Assembly (NCBI GenBank): GCA_004369085.1
Contig: ML210213.1
Coordinates: 72,539-136,538 of the forward strand
DNA: 64,000 nt
From: Coprinopsis marcescibilis
Lineage: Eukaryota; Basidiomycota; Agaricomycetes; Agaricales; Psathyrellaceae
Direction: 5' to 3'
Of the stretch, positions 32,674 to 45,491 are shown piece by piece. Every line of letters starts with the position of its first letter. Within the stretch, counting starts at the first letter, position 1. The position numbers and the translations under genes are program-made. Under the pieces are notes generated by a model. It did not search any database. It saw nothing but the letters and a program-made list of their open reading frames with translations, and was not told where the DNA came from.

Positions 32674-35600
32674 TCATGCACCAAGCATAGAAACGCAAAG
32701 CGGCAGGCCCTTCTCCTCAATATATCCGACCTCATTACCACACTCATCCACCCTCTCTTGAACTTCCGCCCTCGAAACCATCTCCCGCCTCACAGACGGC
32801 GAAATAATCTGGGACAGGTTCCAAAGGATCTTATCCCCAGTTGGAGTAAAGCGCATCCTGGAGAGCAAAGTGACGAGGGTGACCTCTAAACAGTAAAATT
32901 CAGCATCCATCGCAATCTCAAGAAGGAAAAAGACGCAAGCCATGCTTACTCAGTTCGATCAAAGCAAACCTATACCCCCTATAGCCCACATAAACTTCAG
33001 AGCACTGATACACTAAAGGAGAGCGACTTACACACACGACCTTCCTCCGCCCAGGAACGACAACCTATTTACCAAATGCAAAACGTCTCAGTCAGCAACC
33101 ACCTTTCATCTTAAATGGTTAACGTTGGCTTACATTCCCGAATAGACCCCAGGTAGCTTCACATCCTTACTAATCCATGCTTGCTTTCCACTCGCCCATC
33201 CATCTGGCGCTTGTTCCAACCACCTCTGAGGCTTCCACTCTTTCGCGTCAGGGCCCCACACCGACTCGTGCCTATTCGCGCTGGCAATGCTGACGAATAG
33301 AGACGTACCCTTCGGGACAGGAAGCGAAGCCAGTCCATCCCCCGATAACTGTGCGCCTTCAAGTTCAGCGTCCTGCTTGACAGTATTTGCCGAACGCGCC
33401 TTGGAATAAGTGATGGAAGTATCCTTGATGCATCTAAGAGGGACAACCAAAGGTTAGGGAGCGAAACCACGCCAAGTCGAACCACTCACGTCCGTCGAAT
33501 GAAAGGAACAGGTGGGTACCTAGCGAATGCACACATGTAAACACTCCTACTCGAGATAATCAACCAAGTTCACTCACAGCCTAAGCGTCTCACGAACGAC
33601 AGAATCCAGCCACGGCAGCCCCTCCACAACATCAAACTTTAACCTCGCACCCTCGCCCTCACTTTCGCCAACATCATCGCGCGAGTCGCGCGAGTGATCA
33701 ACCGCCCCGTCTGTACTCCAATTATCCGGAGAGCGCAAGGCATCCATAATTTCCTGCCGAAGCCTGTCCTGAACATCACCATTGCGAGACAACATGTGCA
33801 GAATCCTCGATAACGCGGACGACGTCGTATCCTGGGCACCAAAGATCAACACCCTAGAACCAAAAACCCATGAGTGGCCAACTCCTAACAAATACATAAC
33901 CTGGCCGCAACAACTCACGTCATCTGCCCAGTCAGCTCCCCCTCGGTCATCTGTTCCCCATCTCTAGCTTTCTCATTCGCGCGAACTGTATGTCAAGGTG
34001 GTCAATACGAAATACTGGGAGCTGGAGGCAGACAGCTCACGTAAAAGCGAAATAATATCCTTCGACTTCAACACATCCTGAATCTCTCCCTCATTCTCCC
34101 CCTGAGCCGCAATCTCACCCCTCTTCTCGCTCAAAATCCTCGTCGCAGAATCATGCATCACGTCTGACATCTCCTTCACCTTCTGCACGCCTTCATGCTG
34201 TATTTTCTCTACCACCCACCGCCTAAGCGACGTAGGACCTAGCTTGACCAAAAACGGCACAAATTGGCGCACGATGGCGAGTGAGAAGAGCGTCGGGCTA
34301 TGTAAAACAAAGTTGAAAATAATAACGAAGTCCAAATAGCCCAGTCAACGTTGGATCGCAAGAGGGAGGGAAAGGCACAACGCACATGAGTTCTTTGATG
34401 GCAGAGGTGTACGGATTGTTATGCGCAGAATCTAAGGGGTCGAACGAGTACCCCAGAATACCTCGCCCAGCCATCTCCAACGCGAGCCTCGACACCCATT
34501 CCGACATATCCAAGACGCCAGATTTTCCATTCCCACTTGCACTCGCATCGTTACTTCGCAACCCCTGAGCACTCGGATGCTCATTCTGCCGAGTGACCTC
34601 CTGCGATAAAACATTGGCTAGCTACACAGCAGGGTTATCGACATCAGCAACACTCCTCAACGTAGCAAATACAACATAATTTAAATAAACGCTCACCTTC
34701 TCAGAAACATCATAAAATATCGGCGTAATCTGCCGCAAATGCGACGTAGAGAACATCGGGTTGACCAACTTTCTCTGCATCCTATGCTGTTCACCTAACA
34801 GCCAATCCCACCGTTCAACACGGCATCAGTACATGTACTCAGTCTCCACCCAAACGTAAAAATGAAAGATTCAGGGCCAGGACCCGCCAGAAAAGAGTCG
34901 AATGACCAATGTCCAGACTCCAAATCCAGGGCAAACGCAAGATCGATGGACAGATATCAAAACAAATGACAGGAGGTAGACGTACCCGTCGTAGCAACTA
35001 ACCCCGGTCCAAAAATAACTTTGTTGTTCCTGAAAAAGATTAATATCAGTATGTCAACCGGACGTCACCAAACCCAACTTGACCCAGAATACCGTGCCTC
35101 GTGAGCATCTACCCTACGCAATGTTCAGGGAAAGGCCCGACGAGCAAGGAGTCTGAATCTCAGTCGTTTCGATTTGAAAGGACCGAGACGGAAGCAAGTA
35201 CACCCACAACGGGCCCAAGCGGAAGACTCGATGCGGCGTGCAAATCCCACGAGAGCCATCACCACTAGTACCAGCACTCACTCTGTAAACACCTCGGTCT
35301 CTTCATAAGAGTCTTGATCTTTGAGAATGATAGATTGCAGAGCACGGGGGTCCGACACGTAAAGTTGTTCGTCCTATCAAGGGAGCGAAAATGTTAGTTT
35401 CTGGCACTCGTACCTCTTAGACTCCATACCCCACAAGGGAATAGGATAAGGAGAGAACGACGTAGGAAAAGAAAAAGGGACGTACACCAAAGAACCCGTA
35501 AACCTTTGCGATACCTCCATATCGTTCGACAATCTCCAGGTGAAATGGAAGACCTTTCGGGCTAAACAGCTGCTTCAAGTTTCCTGTACCCCGACGTACA

Positions 35601-35815
35601 TCAACCGTCAGCATGTAGCAGGGAATAATATATCCAAACCATTACTCACCCATAACCCACGACTGAGGTTTTGGCCCAGATACATCTGAGAACGGCGATT
35701 TCCAAAACGCCTTTAGGAGCACGAGCCTCACGAGTAAGTACGCCACGCAGAGCAGCATAGCTTGGAACGCAACGGTCGTAACCCCCGCGTTCAGCGACAA
35801 ATGTACAAGCGGCAT
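32674..35815 (-). CDS. Cytochrome P450 monooxygenase
   Basis: About 600 residues in many exons, anchored in the ER by an N-terminal helix (MLLCVAYLLVRLVLLKAF). A Pro-rich hinge is followed by GPKPQSWVMG. The I-helix motif is VLIFGAQDTTSSALSRIL (A-x-D-T-T), the K-helix is WLDSVVRETLRLYPPVPF (ExxR), and the PERF-like segment is KEWKPQRWLE. The heme loop is split by introns; splicing at the TAG before GGGGTATAGG restores SFLGGGRSCVGYRFALIEL with the axial Cys. I chose the ATG at 35815 because upstream frames lack one. Substrate unknown; N-lobe phrases such as EQHRMQRKLVNPMFS match Agaricomycete P450s. A neighbouring SDR suggests a shared pathway. Confidence 0.93.
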
Positions 35816-38486
35816 TGTCAGGCAGAAAGAGAGAGCGAGAGAGAGATAGGAAGTGAGATCCGAAGAAACATGCACCACAGGCTTATTAACTTTCTCCCTC
35901 CCCAAGCAATGTTACCGTTTCTGTTGACATCCGAGGAAAGGCTATTTCCAGCGAGCGAACGGGGCCAGCATACGTACATCTACACAGGGGCATTGTGGTG
36001 TTCGCGGGAGACCGCGATAGCGGCTGCTAGGGTTGATGGACCTACGGTTTGGTCAGGGTCGGAGGGGCCAGTTTGGGCGCTTGACATCCGAATTGGGTTA
36101 CATTGATTAGAGATCGATGCCTTTTGTGGAGGAGTTGGTGATGGACTCAAGATGGACTGGTCTTGCGGAGTGATTAGGAATGTCGGAGTGTGTTACGTGT
36201 TAGGGGGCTGGGTGACAGACAAAGGCTGCGACTGCCCGGTGGGGTTTCACGAGCGGCTGGACAATTTCGTTAGTAGATGGCAACTGGTGGCAGCACTGGG
36301 AAAGTGCCCAAGGGACGGGAGTTGGGCGTGTGTCATCAGGTCGATAGATATATATTTGGGATGCAGATGGTTCAGTCCCGGTTGATTACAAACGTCGAGA
36401 ATGGAGCGAGAAAACGCGGACAATGGGTACTGCTTGGTAATACAAAATCATGCGCTGCCGCTCCTGTTACCTGTCCAGTGTACTCTCCGCGGCGTTTCAA
36501 GGACGGACCGAGGGCGATCACATCGCATCATATTCCAGCATTTTCCAGACCGGTTGGCTCATGCCCAGCTACAACCAGTTTAAAGGATACACATTAGTTT
36601 ACACGTCACTTTGCGACAACGGCACAGTAGCTCGAACGGAATCACTAACTTTAAACATTTCTTTCGTCGGCGACATGTTCAAGGACCTAGGTTTTAGTAC
36701 ATGGCGACCAAGCCGAGAAATATCGATCGTAGCGTGGCGTTCACAGCCGGTGATGCTATCTCTGAAGAGAACAAACGTAAATCCGTAGGATGCCGAAGCG
36801 CCCAAGACTGAAGCTCCCGAGGAGCGGAGTCCTTACCTACTCGGGACGAAGTTGTCGACGGAGCTAAGGGTTTTCGACTATGTAGTGTGGCAGCTATCGC
36901 TGATTTTAGGACGCCTGAGCGACTCACCTAAGTATCCCAAAAGGGTCACAACAGTAAGACGGCCAACGGCACATCATCACAGAATCCCATGATAACGCCG
37001 TCGAAGTGGGTCTAACGAGGCCCGGCTGATCGTCTCGTTTCTCGTTCACAACCAGAGATAACGATAACGCCCAGCAGGACTGTACAGCGCCTATTCCATA
37101 TGATGAACAAGGGACATGAACGGAGACTACAGAGCGATTAAATGATTTAGATGATGGTGGAAGGAAAGACAGACAAACAAACCCTGAAACGCCCGAGACC
37201 GCGTCCTTGGGGTTGAGTCTCCGACTGAATCTGATGATGATTTGTAGGGTAATTAACGTTAATTAACTCTGGCGGCGCGCCAGCTTCGGTCCTCTCGGTC
37301 CTGTCCTCAAGCGCAAGGGTCGAACTCCCGATGATGCTGATATACCGTGTGGCGGTTTGAAGGTAAAAGTCTACATCTCGCTTGCCGATTCAGATGGCCA
37401 CAGTCACGGTGCTGACCTAGTAAAGTGGCCGCATCTCCTTTCAGGTCTAACTGATTCGTGGAATCTTCAACGCCATGTAATATCTAGTACTCTACTATGA
37501 TATTGTCCGCCATTATCCATACCCCGTCCCTCGCTGGCTGTATCCATTTCTCCAGCTCTGAGATGCATTCCTCAACCCGTCTTTCCACTTTTATCCGCAT
37601 ACACCCTAATCAACAGACGCCATGCGCCCTCAGGAGCATTGGACCTGGGGACAAGTCCAATTGGGTTATGGCTACGACCGTAATATCACTGTCCCAGCAT
37701 CGTCGGCTGGCGCAGCGGGCATACATAGCCATTGCCAATTATGTCTGTCTTCGTCACTGACCTCACCAATCTGAGATCATCTGATCTCACCGCAAATGAA
37801 AAAAAAAGAATAACTCCTTCGCGTTGAATACACTTTTTGTCTTCTTTTCTCCCAAGCTTGAAGTGCGCTCGTGTAAGCGCGCATCATTGCCAGTTTTTCC
37901 TTTTTTGCTCGGCCCGCCATTGGAGGCGGGCTTAGGTTTGTTAGGTTGGGCTAAGTCAGGGTGGTTAGGGTTCGGTAGGTTAGCGGTTAGGGTTAAAGCA
38001 TATTTATATAGGCGCACTGAGGGGCGCGCCCCCTTACTTCTGGAGCAGTGGTGAGAATAAGCACGAAAGTTCATAGGGTAGTGTTGCGCTTTACGCGGGC
38101 TAGCCCGAGGTCCAAGTATTTATTCACCAATTATGGACAAGGCCCCCCCTTGGCATTAATGCTGGGGCCGAAAATGAGTGCAGTCTGAGTATACTGACTC
38201 GTTTTGTCTAGCGGGGATAAGTGCACTTAACCTTTCTTGGTAGTACCCTTCGCTATCCCTAGTGCAATCAAGCAATACAGTATACTTCACCCTCAGGCCT
38301 CAACGGCTCAGCCATGTCTTGACGTTAGGCGCGGCCACGGCCTTGCTGGGCTGGCTCGGCGTCGAGCTGTCTGGCGATAGACAGAGGTGAAGGTGTGCAT
38401 TGAATATTGCAGTCCCGCTATTCACACTACCGATCTTAAGATTTGTAGCCTAGGCTACTGGGGGTTTAAACCCTGGTAAAGTGATG
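35816..38486. other. Gene-poor 2.7-kb region
   Basis: Several frames of 60-110 codons on both strands overlap one another and lack introns or motifs. None is called. The region is compositionally mixed, with telomere-like G-rich repeats at about 37930-37997. It separates the P450 group from the duplicated secreted-protein block. Confidence 0.4.
37930..37997 (+). repeat. Degenerate telomere-like repeat tract
   Basis: Repeated TTAGG/TTAGGG-type words in one orientation (GGTTAGGGTTCGG, GCGGTTAGGGTTA and looser TTAGGTT words). They are too irregular for a functional telomere but denser than chance in a mixed region. Confidence 0.5.
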
Positions 38487-38918
38487 CTACGAGAACTTCG
38501 CCGGCTTGAAGGAGGCGTTACTGCGAAATTTAGCACTGTCCTGACTCCTTGACTTAACCCACTCACTTCTTCGCACCACTTGGTTCTTCTTTTTTGCCTC
38601 TATCGCTTTTTTACTCTTGGCAAGGGCTGGGGGCCTGCGCGGTTGGCGGGTTAACTGTCGGAGGTGGCGAGCCTCGAGCAGCTCGTGGTCTAGGCGCCGG
38701 ACGAGCTCTTCCGTGATGGCACCGACGGCCGCATCGCGGGAGTAGTAGGTATCTCGACTTTCTTGTACGCCACGGGCGTAGAGCATATCCAGTCCATCGT
38801 CTATTACATCGCGCGCGTAGTGGTCCTCCGAGTGGAAGTCTTGTGCGGCAATGGTGCTAGCCAACGTAGCCGCCATCAAGGCAACACTTGTGATGAAGAG
38901 CGACGAAGTCAGCTTCAT
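38487..38918 (-). CDS. Small secreted protein, intact copy
   Basis: A 143-residue frame from the ATG at 38918. Residues 1-25 (MKLTSSLFITSVALMAATLAS, then TIAAQD) are a standard secretion signal ending in an Ala-x-Ala-like site. The mature part begins acidic (DFHSEDHYARDVIDDGLDM), contains repeated YxRD/YARG words, and ends in a Lys/Arg-rich, Ser-rich tail. It has no cysteine pattern and no family I recognise. A homologous but damaged copy lies at 45492-45852, and homology extends about 0.5 kb upstream of both. A small lineage-specific secreted protein is the best description. Confidence 0.6.
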   Translation of the reverse strand: MKLTSSLFITSVALMAATLASTIAAQDFHSEDHYARDVIDDGLDMLYARGVQESRDTYYSRDAAVGAITEELVRRLDHELLEARHLRQLTRQPRRPPALAKSKKAIEAKKKNQVVRRSEWVKSRSQDSAKFRSNASFKPAKFS

Positions 38919-40212
38919 TTGGATCCTATCTCCCTGTTAACACTAAACCATCGACGAGTGAATTCGGATTACTAACCGAGTCTGGTTGTTGAGAGGTGAA
39001 GAAGTTCGAGAGAGTTCAATGTTGGTTGCTATTCTGGCACACCGCAGCCTCCTTTTATTCTTAATTGCAGGTTTACTTGTGGGTCAACTGTGTGTAGTAC
39101 ATTGGTGGCAAAAAAAGCTGGGTCCTACCGTTGGTAGGCGTATTTTCTGTGTGATGCAGATGCGCATCTGTAGCCGCCATTTCTGCGGGAGATGAAAGGG
39201 AGGCTCCTTACACAATCAATATCTCAGGCGGCGATGCGCTCTCCATAACGATGTGGTTGGTGTATCCAGCTGTGTAAAACCGCGATTCGCACCCTCAGGC
39301 AAGTAGCTCTACATAGAAACCAGAAGGAAAATACATGGTACGTGATGAAGTATGTAGGCTATTTGTGAGTGGGTCAGTTGTATATATGCTTATGTTACCC
39401 GATACTCTGTGGGCAGAGCATCAGCAGAACATAGAAACCAGAAGGAAACATCTTGAGTACATGATGAAGCCTTGAGATTGTCAGTGGAGCGGTTGTATAT
39501 ATGTTGTCTGGTATCCTGTGTTGTCGTCGTCCATAGTCAATCAGAGTACTGGAATGTTAAGGAAGAAAGAGAATGTGAGTAAGGGGCAAGCACTACCTGA
39601 TAATATAGGTAGACGCTCAAAGGGACAACTTTAACACAGTTCACAGTACCAGTGGATGCCGCGCTATGTGTGTGCACTTTGTGGACTGTGGTGTTAAATG
39701 ACATCTCACACATCGTAAGGGTGTGCCTGCTGGTGTCAACGCCAGATGGATACCCTGGACCCACTGCTATACCGTCCTTGCCGCGTTCAAGGCCTTAGCC
39801 AAGCATGGTACGCAAACTTCCCTCCAATGAGAAAGTATCTCCTATATTCTCCGACCTCTAGGGTTGCTCTAGTCCCCTGATAATCTACCATACCGAAGAC
39901 GTCTCGAGCTGAGGAACTACACAGCTCTTAAACTCAGTTCAAAGTACAATGTCAACAAACCGAACGCAGCGAAGTCTGCGAAGACAACTCGACGCCTTCC
40001 TTTCCCCGATCCCACAGCGAGGAACGGAGGGGGTCAATGAATACCTCTCAGCTACTAGCGGAGTTAATGACATCACCCTCGCCAATGGGCACCTCGACCT
40101 TGTTGAAACCCTGGCGAGCTGAATGCTGTTTGTTATGCATAATAAGAGGGCGATGGCGCTGAATCTCAGGAGAAGCAAAACGAATATGGAGTACATATAC
40201 AATGAGTGCTGA
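38919..40212. other. Spacer with duplicated upstream block
   Basis: The first ~0.6 kb matches the region upstream of the second secreted-protein copy (around 45853-46390), for example ACCGAGTCTGGTTGTTG and CAATATCTCAGG. The pieces AGAACATAGAAACCAGAAGG and GGTTGTATATATG occur twice within this stretch. The rest, up to the CHAT gene stop, shows no gene. Confidence 0.6.
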
Positions 40213-43200
40213 CTAAACACCAAAGTGAATATAAGGGACCCAGTTCCAGAACGATGCCCCGCTATCTCGGATCTTCTGAACAGCGAGATGGAGAGCATAC
40301 GCAGCTTCGCTGACATCAGGAGGACACTCAGTGCCATTGCGGAACATATGCTTATAAAACACGTCCGCGACGACTGGTGCATCAACATCGCTGATGGACC
40401 TGGTCAATGGGAGGTGGTCAGAGCAATATTTGGTTAGGAACAAAGTTGAAGGACGTACCACATCGTCCCGACCACACCTCGGAATCCCGCAAACAGCATC
40501 GTCGCAGCCAATGTGAGCGCTTCATCCGGACGTTCTTCGTCGCTCTTGGCGGTCTGACAGGCGCTCAGATAAGCAAGACACCCGTTCGATGCCTGACACT
40601 TCTGAATAATTCTCTCCATCGTGAGACGCCCCCCGCTTAACACTAGAGCGCTGGCAAGTGGATTCGATGGGTGCTGAGTGCCGTGGCATCCAAAATGGGC
40701 GAGGGAGCATTCTTTTAGATTGGAGAGAACATCATCCAGATTTGTGGCTTCCTTTTCCTTTCCAATGTGCTCGATAAGATTGTCATAGGCGGGAATGTGC
40801 GCTCGAATCTTCTCGAGTTCGACCTTTGTCATTGGGAGTGCGTTGTACCCACTTCCACTCATGGGCTCAATCACAGCCACCATTTTGAAGTCAGAGGTCA
40901 GTGCGGGAGGAGGGGAGATGAGGTCCTGAGTAGTGTAGATGTAGGAGGAGCTGGCGTATTGGAACAGAGCATCTTCCGGACCATCAGTTTTGGAGTATGA
41001 GCCTGCTGCATGGATGGGGAGGAAAGAGAACACTCCTGTAGCGCACCACCAGAGCCTGGTGGGGGCTTCGGTCTAGTAGAGGCAAGATATTCAGTCCCAT
41101 GCATGAAGGGCTTTCAAGAAGAACGACGTACCTTTAAGAGACCCAGGCTGTCAACGATCGGTTTAACAACTACGGTCCATAGACTTTCAAGGAGAAATCT
41201 AAAGTCGTCGTCGATGGTTTCCGTCCCTGGGCGGCATTTGATTCTGCCTTTAAGACGAGTGTCGGAGGAGGATCTACATTTCAAGTGCTCCGTAATCTCT
41301 TCAACAATTTCGGACCGGATGAACTGCTGTTGTGCCAGCTGCTGAGATGCGGTGCTGAGTGTCTGTAGCATTGCAAGTTCCACGCCCAGAGCAACATGCT
41401 CCAGCTGACCACCTGGACGCATGATTATGGCGTCGCAACCGTATTGACTGGCGTTCAGGAACACTATGGGACCATTCCTTGCTGCAGCGCCCAGAGAATC
41501 GAAAGAAGGGGGAAGGAGAAAGTCTTGAAATCCGTCGATCTCACGGGCCTTGGCAAGAAGCTGCTCGCGTTGCTGCGAAAGCGAGTAAAGAGTCTCTGAT
41601 TTGTCGGAATGTGGGTGTGAGATGGGATCCAGTGTGCTCGTATGGTTTGCGGCTTGCTCAAGCCTTTGGGAGATCTTTCGAAGGTCCCGAGCGAGTGATG
41701 GGTTGACTGAGTCGAGAAGATCCAGAGGGGACCGGAGTTGAAGCGCCTGTGACCAGAAGACAGAGCGCGAAGTGGAGAGAAAGACAACTGCTGTTTGTAA
41801 TGCATTTTGAGAGATGGCGCACTGAGCTGCATCATTGGATAAGTTCTTGGTGTGAACCAGAACATTTTGTCGCTGTGAGAGTGTGAGGTCGAGAGAGGAG
41901 AGGAGGGGAAGCAAAGTGATGAGGTAGGAATACGCATCAAACGCTGATGTACGATGATTTTGTCGACTAAACAAGGCCCAACGGTTTGCAGAAAAGAGCC
42001 GTTCCATGAGTGGTGCGGTGCTGTATTCGGCAGCTGCTTTGAGTAGATCGAGTGCGCTATCCAAGTCCGCCTCATCGTGAGAGTAATGATAGGCGCGGTG
42101 TAGGGCAATTGCAAGGTTCTGGAGAGAAATGCAACGCTCGGGATTGGGAGAAGGTGTTAATTCAAGGGCTTCCCTGTGAAGCTTGATACACTCCTCAAGA
42201 TCTTCAGAGCTGCCCTTGTGTTCAGATAGGGTGAAGAGTGCTATCGCAAGGTTGTTGAGTGAGCTGGAACGGCCGGGATGCGGAGGGGGCATCGATTCAA
42301 GTGCTTCCCTGTGCAGCACAATACACTCTTCGTGATCGTCAAAGCTGCCCCTGTGCTTGAATCGGATGGAAAGCGCAGTGGCAAGGTTGTTGAGTGCGCG
42401 GTAGCGGTTGGGATGGGGATGGGGCATCAATCTGAGCGCTTCCCTGCGATACACGATGCAGTCCTCGAGGTCCTCGATGCGGCCTGTGTGCTCGAACAGG
42501 GTGAAAAGCGCCATCGCAAGGTTGTTGAGCGACCCGGAACGCCCGGCATGGGGCGGGGTCATCAATGCAAGCGCTTGCATGTGAAGCACAATACACTCCT
42601 CGAGATCGTTAAAGCTGCCATTATGTTTAGATCGAGTGCAAAGCGCATTGGCAAGGCTGGTGAGTGCACCAGAGCGATGGTGATGGGGAGGAGGCAGCAA
42701 TCCGAGAGCTTCCCTGTGAAGCAAGAGACACTCCTCGAGATACTCAAGGTTGCCCTTACGCTCGAATTGGGTCCATAGCGCGTTCCCAAGGTTCGTGAGT
42801 GAAGCATGACGATGGGGATGCGGAGAAGGTTTTAATCTGAGTGATTCCCTTTGAAGCACGATACACTCTTCGAGATTGTCGAAGCTGCCCTTGTGCCGGA
42901 ATCGAGTGAGAAGTGCGCCGGCAAGGTCGTTAAGTGGGTCAGCACGATCAGGATGTGGATAAGGCCTCAACCCGAGCGCTTCCCTGTGATGCACGATACA
43001 CTCCTCCAGGTCTTCAAAGTTGCCATTAATATCGAATCGGTTCCGTAGTGCATTTCCAAGGCCGTTGAGTGAAGTAGAACGATCAGGATGTGGAGAAGGC
43101 CTCAAACTAAGCGCTTCCCTGTGAAGCCCAAGACATTCCTCGAGATCGCCAAGGTTGGGCTTATACTCGAACCGGGCCATTCGCACATTCGCAAGGTTGC

Positions 43201-44390
43201 TGAGTGAAACAGAACGCTGGGGATGGCGAGAAGGCCTCAATCCGAGCGCTTCCTTGTGAAGCACAATAGACTGCTCGAGGTCTTCGAGGCTGCCCCTATG
43301 GTTGAATCGGGTAAAGAGTGCTATCGCAAGGTTGTTGAGTGAATTGGGACGATTGGGATGGGGTGGTGCTCGACGATGTAAGGAATTGAACAGGAACGGG
43401 ATTGCCGCCTCGAATTCACCTCCTTCCAGCAATTCTGACCCCACTTCAAATTGTTCCCTGCCCTGCTTATCCTCTTCGACCGCTCGAGCGAGCCACCCTA
43501 CCCCCTCATTCAAAGATTCTGCCATACCCTGCTCCACATATCTCGTCCACCCAATGTGCTCCAGGGAGACTGCACGGATGTACGCCCAAGGATCATTGGC
43601 TCCACGGGCTATATCCGCATCTTGAAATGTCTTCTCAGCTTCCTCCAAGCCATCCGTTGAGCCTCCTTGTAAATATCCAATCACTAGCGCCCTCCCGAGC
43701 ATGACTTGTAGGCGGTGGCGAGATTTCGCTGGATCCCCTCCCGAATCAAGAACCTCGGAAGCGACATAGATGGCGGTGCCCAAGACAGCTTTATCAATAG
43801 ATTTCCTGACGTCGTCAATCAGCCCTACCGCGAGCTGGACGACATCCAGAGTATCAGATGTGCTTCTTTCGAGACATTTGCGAATCTAGATCCAGTCGTT
43901 AGTACGTTAATTGAGCACATCGACTGGGATACAGACCATAACTCTCCCCTGCTGAAGGTCGTCCGCCCAAAGGCTGTGTAACATCAGGCGGTCCTCATTC
44001 CACCCAAAGCATGCAAACCTTGTCAATAGCGTCTTTACAAGGGCACCTCTGACCTCCGCTCGATTGTTTGGGTCCGTTTCCTCCTCAATCGCCTCGTTCA
44101 GAAGGCAAACCGCGGTCTCAAAGGTGTCCCAGTCCATTCCACGAACCAAGTCGTCCAAGATACCTGTAACAAGCGCTATGGAGCCATCTATCTCGTCTGG
44201 CTCGCCCACTCGTTGTCAGAATGTCAAAATAATAGTGATGAGCATAGTCATACGGCCTCACCTTGGTTGCAGCTAACACGGCCCGCCTGGACCTGGTGTA
44301 CAGACCCACTTCAGTCACAGCTATTTAGTTAGAAGGTATAGTGGAACTTACGTCTATGCTCTCTGCAAGAGGCTGGTGCCCGTTCTCCAT
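40213..44390 (-). CDS. TPR-CHAT protein, putative caspase-like protease
   Basis: About 1,250-1,300 residues. Short first exons (MENGHQPLAESID, then VTEVGLYTRSRRAV) lead into an alpha-helical region and one long exon. That exon carries ten near-identical TPR units of 45 residues (HPxRxxSLNNLAxAL...DLEECIxLHREAL). A linker follows, then a C-terminal CHAT domain (caspase HetF associated with TPRs). The catalytic dyad is visible: His in CSLAHFGCHG and Cys in CLAYLSACQTA. The fold also shows ATGVFSFLPIHAAG, LSGGRLTMERI and LFAGFRGVVGTMW. The last exon joins through TG/G to SISDVDAPVVADVFYKHMF and ends YIHFGV. CHAT proteins are caspase-like proteases, often switched on when their TPR part senses a partner. 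The target is unknown. The gene is flanked by two copies of a secreted-protein gene. Confidence 0.9.
42110..43385 (-). repeat. 135-bp coding repeats of the TPR array
   Basis: About ten tandem units of 135 bp, each coding one 45-residue TPR. Words such as GCGCTTCCCTGTGAAGC recur once per unit. The high nucleotide similarity suggests recent expansion or gene conversion. Confidence 0.85.
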
Positions 44391-45491
44391 GTTCAATAAA
44401 AATGTGAGCTGGACGGGTTGGAAAAAGGGGAGAGTTTAAGTGTGCGAAGAAGTGGCTTGTACTCGTCCATCCCATATAGTAGATGGGCGGCTAATATGCT
44501 TATGAGGCAGTACGTGGCAGTCCAATCTTCCCGATATGGTCACATTAGTGCACGGTCGATATCATGCATCGTATGGGCGTGTCATCTGCATTCTCATGAT
44601 ACCACACTGATTATGATACCTTGAGAACCTATGGAAGGCCCTCAGATCCGCAGGAATGAGCCTGGACTCACGACGTGGCATGAATCCTGGTGAAGCATCG
44701 TTTCGTTGCCAACTTTTACCCTGGGCGCCACACAAAGAGAATGAGCTTACGATTTAGTACTGTGATCTTTGTTGTAAGTCTGGAGTTGGAAATGAAGACA
44801 TAACAGATATGAATACGACATTGACTCCCAGGTTTCGCAAAAGTTCCGGAGATGCAATGTTTTCCGCACCAGCGTGCGCAGCCAGCGCCTGGGGTAACCC
44901 TATGGCATCTTTTGGAAATTTGTACATTCTCATGCTTCCTCAAGGTCTCTGAGCTGCGCGGGAGCTACACAGCATAACAAACTCAGCCCAGAATCCTACT
45001 CTACAACAACCGAATGCACCAGGTCCGAATGCCTTCCTCCGTCAATCAATTTCTCCACTCGCAGGCCTTTTCGTGAGACACTTACAATGGCATGCTTGCG
45101 AATCTGACCTAGCTCAGCGACTTCACTCTCGTTCCACCACAAACCAATCAATCCACAACAACGAAGTGTTCAAGTTTAGAAGGGGGCTGCTTGGTGCAGG
45201 ACCAAAGCGTCGCCGGGCTCAGAGTCCCTCAGTTAGCTCTTAAGCGCTAGCTTAAGCCCTCGAAACACCATGCATTACCTGTAACCTTCGTCTCGACGAC
45301 TCAGCGGCCTCATTGCCATTTTTATTCCTGCCCCAGTCACTGGCTGTCTGTGCTGCCTCGGAATCGCATCAAGCTTTAGGCTGGTGACAGGCAAAGGGTG
45401 TCTTGCAGTCGCACCATTATCAACTAAGGAGCACAGCTCACCCTAACTACATAGATAATTACTCGGTCTGTAGACCGCTACGCGTGGTGAG
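44391..45491. other. Gene-poor spacer upstream of the CHAT gene
   Basis: It contains the CHAT gene promoter side and the 3' side of the broken secreted-protein copy. No frame or repeat here is convincing. Confidence 0.35.

Noticed and set aside
42278..42778. 166-codon frame on the + strand inside the TPR array
   Set aside because: Antisense shadow of the TPR repeats; its periodicity comes from the coding strand.
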